Source: Saturnia japonica
Lineage: Eukaryota > Arthropoda > Insecta > Lepidoptera > Saturniidae
Direction: 5' to 3'
DNA: 64,000 nt
NCBI GenBank assembly: GCA_033032175.1
Contig: CM065312.1
Span: 3,596,001-3,660,000 of the forward strand
The translations under genes and the position numbers were made by a program. The notes beneath the pieces were generated by a model that made no database searches, was not told where the DNA came from, and saw nothing but the letters and a program-made list of their open reading frames with translations. Positions 48,219 to 57,899 of the stretch are shown piece after piece (position 1 is the first letter of the stretch; the number at the start of each line of letters is the position of its first letter).

Positions 48219-48524
48219 CTAGTACATAAATATAACACTACAGAATAAAAATAAAAATATATGTTTACTTATGTAAGTACGCAACTTATAAGTTATACTT
48301 ATTTGACGTCACCAAACAAAATAGTTAGCAATGAATTTTAATAAAGTAAAGATGACTTATTTATTGTGTCAGAATAATTTGAAGGTGTTTAAAAATTTAC
48401 ACCAAACATTAAAAAAGGCGGTAGAATCAATTTACATGATTAATTTATATAATCATTGATAGCTAATTTTATTATTTCGCACATCCATCACATGGTGCGC
48501 GAAGTGAAGAACTGTTTCTCTCCT

Positions 48525-48680
48525 TTCTACAACATGGAGTACTTCAAAGTTCAAACATAACGTGAAGAGACTTTTGAGCAGGTCGGCGTGATAGCGACGT
48601 CTGGCGATGCATTTTAGACCCCTCGATGATCGTAACTGTTTTTGGACTGACCTGTGATTTTGATTGAATGTGATTTTGAA
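48525..48680 (+). mobile_element. LINE 3' UTR relic (same family as 51985-52385)
   Basis: CTACAACATGGAGTACTTCAAAGTTCAAACATAACGTGAAGAGAC..TTGAGCAGGTCGGCGTGATAGCGACG matches the minus strand of 52020-52145 with scattered changes. Coding part is absent. Confidence 0.65.
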
Positions 48681-49179
48681 TAAAGCAGATTAAACAAACA
48701 TAACTTTAAAGAGGTTATCATGACTATAATACAACGTCGGTGAAGATGTTCAGAACTGTCCCAAATATTTCAAGTCACTCTGCCAACAATTATAACAAAG
48801 TGGGTCAAACAGCAAGCTACAAACGATGAGTTTAAGTTTAACGAAAATTATACCGAGGAATGAAGATGACACGTTGAATAGTTTTGCCGCGTTCACACTT
48901 GCTTGCAGATTTATTACCCATTTTTATGCATAAGCTTTTTTTTTCGTGTGGATAAGGTAAGATAGCACGTAAAACTTAAGATACTACATACAGACTATAA
49001 TGAGCGTACTCAGACACTATGTCAAAATACTTGACTACGATAAACGATAGTTATAGTTTAGAAACCACAATAAATATGAAAAATATTTTATTCAGTTTAG
49101 ATTCTGAGAAATCGCTTATGCACGTTAAAACATTACCGTAAAACATCGCAGACAAGAGACCCATGACATAACAACGGCG

Positions 49180-49275
49180 ACCACCAATGGAATCAGATCT
49201 CTCGGTGGTCACCGTTGTGTTTGTATTGTATTGTGCTTAGCATCAGGGACAGAACCGTCAATGTACCGAGCTACC
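49180..49275 (+). mobile_element. LINE 3' UTR relic
   Basis: AGATCTCTCGGTGGTCACCGTTGTGTTTG..TTGTGCTTAGCATCAGGGACAG matches 10133-10200 and, on the other strand, the ends at 12690-12800 and 7545-7620. Fragment only. Confidence 0.6.
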
Positions 49276-49820
49276 ATGAAAAAAAAACTCAATTGATCTT
49301 ATACAGTTTTTTTACTTTTTACTGTGTAAATAATGTGAACAGTTAAAAATTAGATTATGTAGAGAGAGGGAACGACAATATATGATAATTATTTTAGGTT
49401 TGAAATTTTAAAATTTATACTAGCCTGTAATTTTATAGATGCTCTTGAAAATCAATGTGAACAATAAAAAAAATTTAATCTGAGGTGTGTAGCAAAAAAA
49501 AGACAAAGTAAAAAAATGTTATAGACACTTGATTCACTAAATGTCTCTGAACAAATTATTGTGACAGCGAAAACTAGGTCAAACTGCATAAACATGAAGG
49601 CCTCCCGGCCTTCACGAAAATTAGACATGAAAATGCGGTCGTCGTTGCGGTATACTGTGCTACATTGACGGTTGACTTAAATCACTGAATAAATTATAGG
49701 TCTTTTTTTGTGGTTTTTTTATTCAGCAACCAGTTTACTAATATTATATAGTAGCGAATGTCCACTAAATTTTCTTTAGGTTATTTACTCTTTTATCCAA
49801 CCCATAATCTGTACCATCTA

Positions 49821-50092
49821 TCTATACCAATATTATAAAGAGGAAAGATTTGATATTTTGTTTGTAATGAATAAACTCAAAAACTACTAGACCGATTTTA
49901 AAAAATCTTTCATCAATATAAAAGTACAGTATCAGCGAGTAACATAGGCTATATTATAATTTGAAAAATTAATTTATTCCTCATAAAAATGGCGACAGTT
50001 TTACACAAAGTACAAAAAAATTGCCTACACGGGTGCGTTGGTGATGTTTGCCGTATAAAATTAACACTGGTGCAACCGTAGGGCACAGCTAG
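49821..50092 (+). mobile_element. Short non-autonomous Helitron
   Basis: It starts TCTATACCAATATTATAAAG after host A, and ends AGGGCACAGCTAG before host T, 272 bp in all. It shares both ends with the 7.9-kb Helitron 1.6 kb to the left, has no coding content, and carries the block AAAAACTACTAGACCGATTT. It was probably moved by proteins of an autonomous relative; that is inference. Confidence 0.85.
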
Positions 50093-51339
50093 TATTTAAT
50101 AAGGTCATAAATAAAACATGATTTGATGGTCTTAACATAGTGCACTGAAAAATGTTTTTTTTTTTTTTTAAATTATAATTGAAATACTTGACGTATTAGC
50201 CACTGACCATTACATTTCAATAAATATAATATAACATAAATATGAGGTGTATAAGTTTTGTCACTAATATATTTATTAGAAAGAAACTACCCAAGGAAAA
50301 TTAAATACGCTTGGTATCAACGACATAGAAAATATAAATTGTGATAATATATTCATTATGAAGCGAGAAAGTGAAATTACAATTTTATATTAATTCAGCT
50401 TATTTATTATATATTAACAGGTTTATTTAAATATATTTTATACCGAGAATTTTAATGTGTTTGTGAACAAATATGTACCAATAACGAAGTTCACATTCAT
50501 ATATATGATTTATTACAAACGGTGTGTAATAATCGACAAAGAATTCGTATAAAACAAACAATGATTGATTCAAAGTGAAAGTGACCCACGAATTTTATAT
50601 AAAGTTCTTTAATCACCGGACGAAATTAATTCGCGTTGCAACCACAGTGTCTTATTAATAAGCATCAACGCGATCCGAACTGTTAAGAACAAATGTTTAA
50701 CTTGATTCATTAAAAGTTAAGAACTATTTAACTTACATTCATTGTTTGTTGAAAACAATGTTGCAGTGTAATCGTGACGGCTGCCGAGAAAATTAACTTC
50801 ATTAACTTAGTCATGAAATAAACGTGCTGTCTAATATTCAGTTAAATTCTATAAAGTTTTTGATTATGCACTAGTAATTTTTATTAATTTAAGATTAAGA
50901 AAAAAGACCAATTCGCTTTTAACAGTTATTTTTTCTTACTATCAGGGTAAAGTTACATTAAACTGAACTGAATTGCGTAATATACTTTTTTTGTAATTCG
51001 AGAAATTCAAGAGCCTTCCCAGTATTACAGAGTTTTCATCTCGGTTTCAAAGCACCATCAAGTTTTACTTTTTCATTTGGAAACTTCTACAGCTTAGATA
51101 CTGGTTTTTGATGTTTTCATTTTTTAAATAAACTAATAATATTAACTTGTTTATAAACAAGAAATGGCTTTCTTGTATTAATAAGCTTTGAAAAACTTTA
51201 TACGGTGATGCCGTACATTTCACGAGGTGATTCAATAATTTGTGACTTTTATCCATTTTGTCCTAGTATATTGTTTTAGACATGTGGATAAAGAGAGATT
51301 TTAGCAAGATCTTATAGTAGATTTTATTTTTATTCATAA

Positions 51340-51500
51340 ATTTACGTTACTAAACCTTATATAGATGGCATTTTGCATAATATAGTTTGCTTATTGGGCA
51401 TAAAAGTGGAATGGAAATAATAACATGGATCATGAATTCTGAGATGCCACAAAAACTCTCTGAAAAGTTCTAACAAAGTGCCACCATTTTATTAGAATAC
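51340..51500 (+). repeat. 'KFYEG' dispersed family, partial copies
   Basis: TAGATGGCATTTTGCATAATATAGTTTGCTTATTGGGCATAAAAGTGGAATGG matches 4275-4330. The rest decays after about 51500. Another short 5' piece is at 32035-32090 (TTAGGTTTTTTGACCATATATTATGTAAT). Confidence 0.55.
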
Positions 51501-51984
51501 CTACTGTATAATGTAAAATGACATAATTAATAACTCGATAACAGCAGTATGGTCTTCAGTTGAGGGCAGTGTTTGCCAAGTTAAGAAAAAGAAACTCTTT
51601 GATAAAAAAAAGGAATATTATTTTTAATACTTAAAATACATTTATGGTCATATTGAAGTGCACAAAAGTTTACAAACCGCTTCTTGAGTGCCACCAATAT
51701 AATAAAACTTTGAAAGTTTCTTTTTCGAATACAAAATTTTCTTACCAAACATTTAAAATACATAAACTTAAAGCTTTAAACTGAAAGGTTTGCCCGGCTC
51801 GGTTGTAAGCACGTACGTGTCATAAATTCTGAGGCGCAGATTTAGTAGGCCCCGCCGTGAATATAGGTACCAAAGAATCCAATAATAAATATTAATGGAT
51901 AACGTAATGTGCTTGAGATTATAATAAAAAAATGAGGATTTTTACGTTTACTGCTTATTTTTATTTTATTTTTTATCGTAGCAG

Positions 51985-52385
51985 GTAGGTAAATTGACGG
52001 TACACTGTACCTGACGATGAGCACAGTGCAATCCAAAAACATCAGTGACCATCGTGGGCTCCTCAATCAATCGTCAGTCGTCGCTGTCAAGCTGGCCTGC
52101 TTCAATATCTCTTCACTTTATGTTTGAATTACTCCATGTTGTAGGAGTGCACACACAGTTACAGTTTCACAGCTTCACAGTATGGAACGGATAAGCGTAG
52201 CAAATTTCTTTATTCGTCCTGAGATGGAGGTTACCTTAAAGCTATGGCTTCAAAACACCCCAGTACGTGTAGTTCTTTTATAAAAGGGAGAAGAGGAAAT
52301 TTAGTTAAACATCTCTTCACAACACTCGTTATGATACAGACGGTAGAACAGGCTCAGTGAGGTAATATCCTTGCTCGGTGGACTT
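51985..52385 (-). pseudogene. LINE relic: reverse transcriptase C-terminus and 3' UTR
   Basis: On the minus strand, SLSLFYRLYHNECCEEMFN (52301-52366) is followed, with stops, by SSPFYKRTTRTGV and SISGRIKKFATLIRSIL, the usual end of a non-LTR reverse transcriptase. The 3' UTR then runs to about 51985 (ACAACATGGAGT...AAGTGAAGAGATATTGAAGCAGG). A SINE of the tRNA-headed family lies directly upstream (52386-52654). Other tails of this LINE lie at 7545-7700, 10070-10260, 12690-12800, 48525-48680 and 49180-49275. Confidence 0.75.
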
Positions 52386-52654
52386 AACATAACATAACAT
52401 ACCATCACGCCAGTATACCAGAAGGTTAGGCAGAGGTGCACTAATGTATACCCACAGTTTGCCGAGTAAGTTTTTTTTTTGGTTCCCATGTAATAGGGGG
52501 CGAGCCTATTGCCATTAATCAGGCTGTAGCCAAACTCCGAGCTGCTACTGAGAACTTTCATAGAAAAACCCAATAGCACTTTGCTCGACCTGGGGATCAA
52601 ACCCAGGACCTCGATCATAGCGGTCGCGCTTACAACCACTAGGCTAATAAGGCA
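52386..52654 (-). mobile_element. SINE (family A), tRNA-derived, copy 2
   Basis: Minus-strand head TGCCTTATTAGCCTAGTGGTTGTAAGCGCGACCG, B-box-like GGTTTGATCCCCAGGTCGAG, body GCTCGGAGTTTGGCTACAGCC, tail TATGTTATGTTATGTTAAG. It adjoins the reverse-transcriptase remnant of a LINE at 52385, and both are on the same strand. Confidence 0.8.
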
Positions 52655-52943
52655 GTGAACATAGTGTTCGGTTTTAATGAGTGACCCAATTATGTTTGTT
52701 GATTAATTATGCTGGTTGGCAAGGCACGCCAATTATGTCCAACTGGATCGTGTAACCAGTAACCAGCGTGGTGGTAGAAATCCGTATCCCACTAAGTTGC
52801 GACCACCATGTACATAGTGATAAATCGCAGTGGGTCTCTTTTGGTTTGTCGCATTTCGGAATCAGCCAAATGTGTGTATAAGGCTTGCAAAGGCAGAAAA
52901 AAATAAGACATACATGCTTATTTTACGAGAAAATAAAACATAT

Positions 52944-53404
52944 TGTTACGACCTGTTACAACCCGATTAAAAAGATAGAGAAAATCCTGTTCCCGAAATA
53001 TCTCGAAGCAACTAGAAATTTATTGGGACATCGAAATAATGTTCGCGTCGTAAACAACCACGGCGCATGTTTGTGTAAATATCGCAGTTTACACACACAT
53101 GTATAGAGCTTATCTCCTCGATTACGTCATCGAGTAGTCATTGAAAGTAAACATCAAGAAAAGTCGAGACTCTTCACGATATTTCTACGGTCGTTTAGTG
53201 TAGGTATACATGCGACTCAGGCGCGGCCCGAGGCAGTAGTTCAGTTTTGAATTATAAAGCGATAACAACGAGCGATAAAAGGAAGCGAAACCACGGTGAA
53301 ATAAATAACAGTGTTGTGAGTTCGTGTAATTTATATCTGTGTGGAATTCAAATAAATCTTGTTCACGTCAATCATCGCAATTTTTAATACCCACAAGTGT
53401 AACA
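52944..53404 (+). mobile_element. Solo LTR of a Ty3/gypsy-like element, 461 bp
   Basis: The block starts TGTTACGACCTGTTACAACC and ends AAGTGTAACA, so its ends are the inverted repeat TGTTAC/GTAACA. The four bases ATAT flank it on both sides (52940-52943 and 53405-53408), a 4-bp target duplication. Inside are an initiator-like AGTTCAGTTTT near 53239 and AATAAA signals near 53300 and 53350, as expected of an LTR with promoter and polyA site. There is no inner coding region or second LTR, so it is a solo LTR left by recombination. Orientation follows the promoter to polyA order. Confidence 0.8.
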
Positions 53405-53408
53405 ATAT

Positions 53409-54369
53409 TTAATTAAAACAAATTATTTATACGGTTAGTCTCTTTATTATATTATTCAATGGAAATAATATTAACAACGGTTCATTAATAAACTCTAATG
53501 GGCTTTAATTTAAAATATACCTTTACATTTAGAATATTTTCGACAAGATTCCAGGGTTGTTATTGATTTAATAAGCATTTTAAGAATTCAAATTTCGAAT
53601 TCTAACATTCTTGTAATATAATCTGAATATATCCATATTTACTTTGAATTTTAGTTATTTCATCTTACGAATTGTTACTGTAATGTTTTAGTACAATACA
53701 GAAACATTTACAATAAAAATTAAATGAAAAGACATTTATTTGTACATAAAAAAAGTTAATTCAATTTTTTATGTAATGACTACTTTTTTAAAAACAAAAA
53801 AAATTTGTAAAACGTTTAAAAACTTCAACTAACAGTTTTAATACTTAACTTCATTATTCTTACACGGAAGTTTCACTATCAAAGATCTGTTTATTTACAT
53901 ATTAGGCCAACTATATTGTATGTAATTGTATCATTTCAAATGCTAAAAATCTAAATGTATTACTTACACAATTATTGGTGTGGAAAACGTAATAACACAT
54001 AAATTATTTTGAACTAATTACATACGCGCAAAAACAATCTTCCGTTGGGTACATAATTATCTTCGATTTAAATTAGTGAACAATAATTAGTAATTAAGCT
54101 TTATGATATATTTTTGCTATATTAACTAGCGATCGCTGGCGATGAATACAAGTTAATTAGAATTTAAAATTAATAACCATAAAATTTTTATAATCGTATC
54201 TGTACCTCCAGAGATGATTACAAACTTTTCACAATCTTTATTTCTTAGTACTATATTCCGCGACTTGCAGGTTTTTTTTTTAAAATAATAACACGGCTAA
54301 GTCTCAGAATTGTGCTAGATAGAAAATACAGTATAATCTAAAAACAGTAGAGACTATCGAGAGATCAAT
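53409..54369. other. Unannotated AT-rich DNA
   Basis: Right of the solo LTR. AT-rich, with no frame or repeat pair seen. Confidence 0.6.
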
Positions 54370-54640
54370 AGCCTGTCGTTTTCTTACTCTTCTTGTTTTG
54401 GCGCCGCAAAAAGCACTGGCCAGTGTCAATGTATTCGAGCCTTCGTAAAATTTTCCAATATACAAAATGGGGTCTTGTGACAAAATGGTGGCTCCTTTGT
54501 CAGAACTATCTAGGTAGTTTTTTGGCATCTCAGAATGCATGTTTCCACTTAATATTTATAATCCACTTCAATTATCTACAACAACCAAACTATATCACGC
54601 AAAATGCCACTAATATTACATAATATAGCGCCAAAAAACC
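54370..54640 (-). repeat. 'KFYEG' dispersed family, copy 2
   Basis: Reverse-oriented partner of the copy at 4190-4505. The minus-strand frame 54304-54540 gives SSDKGATILSQDPILYIGKF, then YEGSNTLTLASAFCGAKTRR. Upstream text (minus strand) matches GATATAGTTTGGTTGTTGTAG and the GTGGCATTTTGC block of the first copy. Confidence 0.65.
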
Positions 54641-55789
54641 TAAGGAAATTAATTAAAGTAAAAACAACAACATGTCACTTCAATATCCCGCCAAAAAACC
54701 CCCAAAACCTACCGCCAGTCGCCGCGCCGCTATCCTGCCGGAGTACGTGAATTGAAACTTGATACGCACTAACTGATCCCGAATCTATAACGGGCTATAG
54801 ACATGTTATTTCATTCAACAGTTCTACTGTACTATAGTCTGTGTGTTTTTCTATATCCAAGGCTATCTCTATGCTGGAATCCATTGTGATCGGTTCAGAG
54901 ATTTGGTCGCGAAAAAGTAGTAAACAGACAGACAGAGTTACTTTCGCATATATAACAAGTGTGGCTGTACGTATATCAATTAATCAATAGATCTTAATAA
55001 TTAAAATATTTCAAAATCCTGTTTTTTAAACACAACTAAGTTAATTTATTATCTGTTATTACTTGATTACACATTTGCAAAATTAATATATAATTATAAG
55101 ATTTTACTTAATATTACATAAATAAATCTACAAATTGATTAACTTAATTTGATTCTTCTATACAGTTACATGGTCCTAATTTATACAATGAGTTGTTTTC
55201 GATTAATTCTTACCAGAATATTCCACGAGATACTTTAATTCAGTTATAAATAAGTATTTTAAAGATCAATTAATTTAGGTATAATTACCAAAACAATATG
55301 CCCGCATGAGACAACTAAATCATATTTACCGCCTTATAAGTCTGAATAATATTATGTAACAATCAAATTCACCTTTGAAAGAAACTACGCTCATATTAAT
55401 TCAAAACAAAATACACTTTTTATTTGGAAATAACGTCATAAAATATTATTATCACTTCTTTAAAGGAAATTTAATAGTTATAAGCTAGATTGGCGTACGC
55501 TCTAATTTGCACTCCAATTTTCATGTCAATTCTTTTGAAGTCAAATAAAAAACCCGCTTCAAAAGATAAATTAAGGTCCAGATAGAAATGCTATTAACAG
55601 CATGGTAATTAGCATGGTTTTTAATTGCATGCCTATCATCTGCTTATTTATGTAACTTATTTATATAAGCTTGCTCGATACTAGCTATGGTTTTCACACA
55701 CACTGCATTTAGGTAGCAATTGCTCAATAATAGCATGCTTTCGTGTTATTAACATGTCTGTATGTACCTATAATAATTTCTTTTGATGA
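54641..55789. other. Unannotated DNA left of the TSPN exons
   Basis: A short GC-rich stretch (54690-54760, CGCCAGTCGCCGCGCCGCTATCC) adjoins the KFYEG-family copy. 54880-54960 has a repeat-like end (CGGTTCAGAGATTTGG, AACAGACAGACAGAG). No further exon of the TSPN gene was found here. Confidence 0.5.
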
Positions 55790-55831
55790 AAAGACGGCAA
55801 GAAAGATACATCTATCTTTCTTGCCGTCTTT
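55790..55831. repeat. Perfect 19-bp inverted repeat with 4-base loop
   Basis: Left arm AAAGACGGCAAGAAAGATA (55790-55808), loop CATC, right arm TATCTTTCTTGCCGTCTTT (55813-55831). The arms pair without mismatch. It lies about 220 bases downstream of exon D of the TSPN gene (in gene orientation), probably inside the next intron. It may be the remnant of a small foldback element or the base of a hairpin RNA; no longer stem continues on either side. Confidence 0.9.
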
Positions 55832-56047
55832 CAAAAACGTATAAGAATAAAAGTGACAGCATGAGATTCAACTAAAAACCATCTTTACATTGTAATTGTA
55901 TTTAAGTATATAATTGTGAATAGCAATTTCAAACGTTTTTACACCAACATTAACCTTAATCCATGGATTTTCATGTCAAGACAGGCTTTATCTATCTAAA
56001 TCCAGTTACGCCTCACGCTGAGTAACATATGGGGTTGATTCACCTAC

Positions 56048-56116
56048 CACTTGGCTGGCGCACTGATTTTGAGCTTGTCCCGCTTTTGGCACGAGAACCA
56101 ACTGCTCCAAGTCACC
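56048..56116 (-). CDS. Small internal exon D, end of the TSPN domain
   Basis: This exon of 69 bp (23 codons, phase 0 to phase 0) has acceptor GTTTATGTTTTGACAG and donor GTG|GTAGGTG. The peptide is GDLEQLVLVP followed by KAGQAQNQCASQV. The pattern 'GxLeQLxxVp...a..QC' closes TSPN domains in several collagen types, and the Cys would pair with the one in exon C. Exons A-D together give about 193 residues, close to the usual TSPN length of 180-200. The next exon should start in phase 0 to the left; I did not find it before the LTR and LINE relics. Candidate families are multiplexin-like or other TSPN collagens, NELL-like and TSPEAR-like proteins; the sequence seen here does not decide between them. 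Confidence 0.8.
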
Positions 56117-56189
56117 CTGTCAAAACATAAACGCCGTTTGGTAAAAAGGTTCTTGTTTTCCCGCCTCTAAAACAACAATTAATTATTGA

Positions 56190-56622
56190 AGTTTGCCGTT
56201 GTACGCACATAACGCAAAAACTACTATATCGATTTCGATCTTCTTTTTTTTTGTTTTTAACCGAATTCAAAAAAAGATGGAGGTTACATACTCAATTCGA
56301 ACGTTTTTTTAATAGACGTTAAGTTATAACTTCTTTGTTTATGAAGCGATTTGGACGAAACCTCAAGGGCCCTATTTTCATTTTAATGGCATTGGAGACC
56401 TACAACTTCGAATATACACCAGGGAAGTCTTAAAAATTATTAAAACTGGTTTTCTTTTTTGTTAAAAAGTGTCTTGTACTCCTTAGATACTTGGTCATTA
56501 TCAAAAAAAGTCACGATATTTGAAACCATGATTTTTATAAAAAGTACGCATTAAGCGATGTCTTTTCTTACCGTGGTGTTAATATAATAAACACCACAGA
56601 CGAAGCCGCGGGTAACAGCTAG
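56190..56622 (+). mobile_element. Degenerate Helitron with another repeat inside
   Basis: The right end CAGACGAAGCCGCGGGTAACAGCTAG stops at 56622 (followed by A, not T). The block GCAAAAACTACTATATCGATTTCG near 56210 is usual near Helitron 5' sides. A copy of the AACCGAATTCAAAAAAAGATGG dispersed repeat (56255-56460) lies in between. It sits in the intergenic or intron DNA next to exon D of the TSPN gene. Confidence 0.55.
56255..56460 (+). repeat. Dispersed repeat AACCGACTTCAAA family, copy 3
   Basis: AACCGAATTCAAAAAAAGATGGAGG, CTTCTTTGTTTATGAAGCGATTTGG, CATTTTAATGGCATTGGAG and ATATACACCAGGGAAGTC keep the order of the family. It lies within the degenerate Helitron at 56190-56622. Confidence 0.6.
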
Positions 56623-56736
56623 ATGTAAATAAATAAAATATTTCACTTAGAATATCATTGTTAATTAATTAGTTACAATTCACAAAATACTGAGTCTAAG
56701 GAGCTTTAAAAATAGATATTATCTAATTAAATGATT

Positions 56737-56963
56737 TAGTTAATCATGCTTCAAAAAAAAAACGGAATTATTAATGCCGAATAAAAATAAAATATGATGA
56801 AGATGACAATTTAGTTAATCATGCTTCCAAAAAAAACAGAATTATTAATGCCGAATAAAAATAAAATATGATGAAGATGACAATTTAGTTAATCATGCTT
56901 CCAAAAAAAATACAGAATTATTAATGCCGAATAAAAATAAAATATGATGAAGATGACAATTTA
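56737..56963 (+). repeat. Three tandem copies of a 75-bp unit
   Basis: AGTTAATCATGCTTCAAAAAAAA..ATTATTAATGCCGAATAAAAATAAAATATGATGAAGATGACAATTT occurs three times; ATGCCGAAT at 56774, 56848 and 56924. Units are nearly identical, differing mainly in the A-run length. Confidence 0.9.
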
Positions 56964-57899
56964 TTTAAAACGTCTCTTCTGAAAACCATACCTAAATGAG
57001 TTACGATGTTATTCATATTGAGTTTCGGTGTATACATTGAAATTAAAAAATTAATTCTATCCAATTAATTGGATCTCATGGCTCGTGTGTTGAACTCAAA
57101 ATAAAATATTTAAACTGCTTAAAATGGAAGGTTTTTAAACAAAGTATTAAAATAAACATTTCGCCCATCAGAAGTGGATAAAACATCAAACGCTTTGGTT
57201 AAATAATAAGATCGATACTTACACGTCCTGTATAAATATTTGGAGAACCTTCCATGATGGACGTTAACGATTTTATATTCAATAAGCCCAAACCCCTTTG
57301 AAGACTAACTAATTTTTTAGCAAAGGTCTTTCAAATTCAAAGCAAATTCTCGATTTATTTCAATGAATGCCAACAGTTTTTATGAGAGGAACCTAAATGT
57401 AAGATAAATCTTTTATAACGAAACATTGAAGATATATAATTTTTTTTAAATAATTACATAGTTTATGAAAAATATTTTTATATTTCAACAATTATTCAAT
57501 CTAGCGGTAAACGAATTAAATTCTAACTTAAAAACAGCACTATATCATTATATAAGATAATATCCATTGCTTTCAAAATAATGTTGTAAAACAAAGTATT
57601 TATAGTAATAATAATACAAAATTACTTTTAAGTTATGACAATCTTCTACTTTGGGGAAAATTACAACAAATAACTGATTTCGATGAATACGAAGTAGGCA
57701 AGGCGAGTAATATAATAATTAAAATAATTGAAATACCTTGTGAGAAATAACAAAGAATAAAGGAATCATGTACTTTGGATGTACAGTGTTTTATATTCAC
57801 AGATAAAAAGTTGAGACCATATCCGAGCAGCTACGACACATAACTGGAGTTTAATCTTTAAAAACGATTCATCTAAAACATATACAATAATAAATACTA

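Larger units (their letters stand above)
40301..48222 (+). mobile_element. Full-length autonomous Helitron (7.9 kb)
   Basis: The element starts with TCTATACTTATAATAAAAGA, preceded by host A (40300), and ends in CTAG (48219-48222), followed by host T. This is the A|TC...CTAG|T arrangement of a Helitron inserted between A and T without target duplication. Just before the end, about 48194-48213 can fold into a GC-rich hairpin (GAC/GTC plus GCG/CGC, with a bulge), as expected of a Helitron 3' end. Inside are a 2-kb leader with a 210-bp tandem array, a Rep (HUH) plus PIF1 helicase reading frame (42361-47390) and about 830 bp of 3' non-coding sequence. One frameshift is the only obvious lesion, so the copy looks recent. 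The ends are like those of several short Helitrons in this window. Confidence 0.9.

Noticed and set aside
53219..53340. Host promoter with initiator
   Set aside because: The block is inside a 461-bp unit with LTR-type ends and a target duplication, so it is the LTR's own promoter region.
54690..54760. Possible small exon (GGCG|GTAGGT donor) downstream of exon D
   Set aside because: It would be only about 22 bases long and lies at the edge of a dispersed repeat copy.
57150..57300. Possible further TSPN-gene exon with donor ACAGGACGT|GTAAGTATC on the minus strand
   Set aside because: The donor is good but no convincing acceptor precedes it and none of the frames fits between exons C and D, which already join well in sequence and phase.
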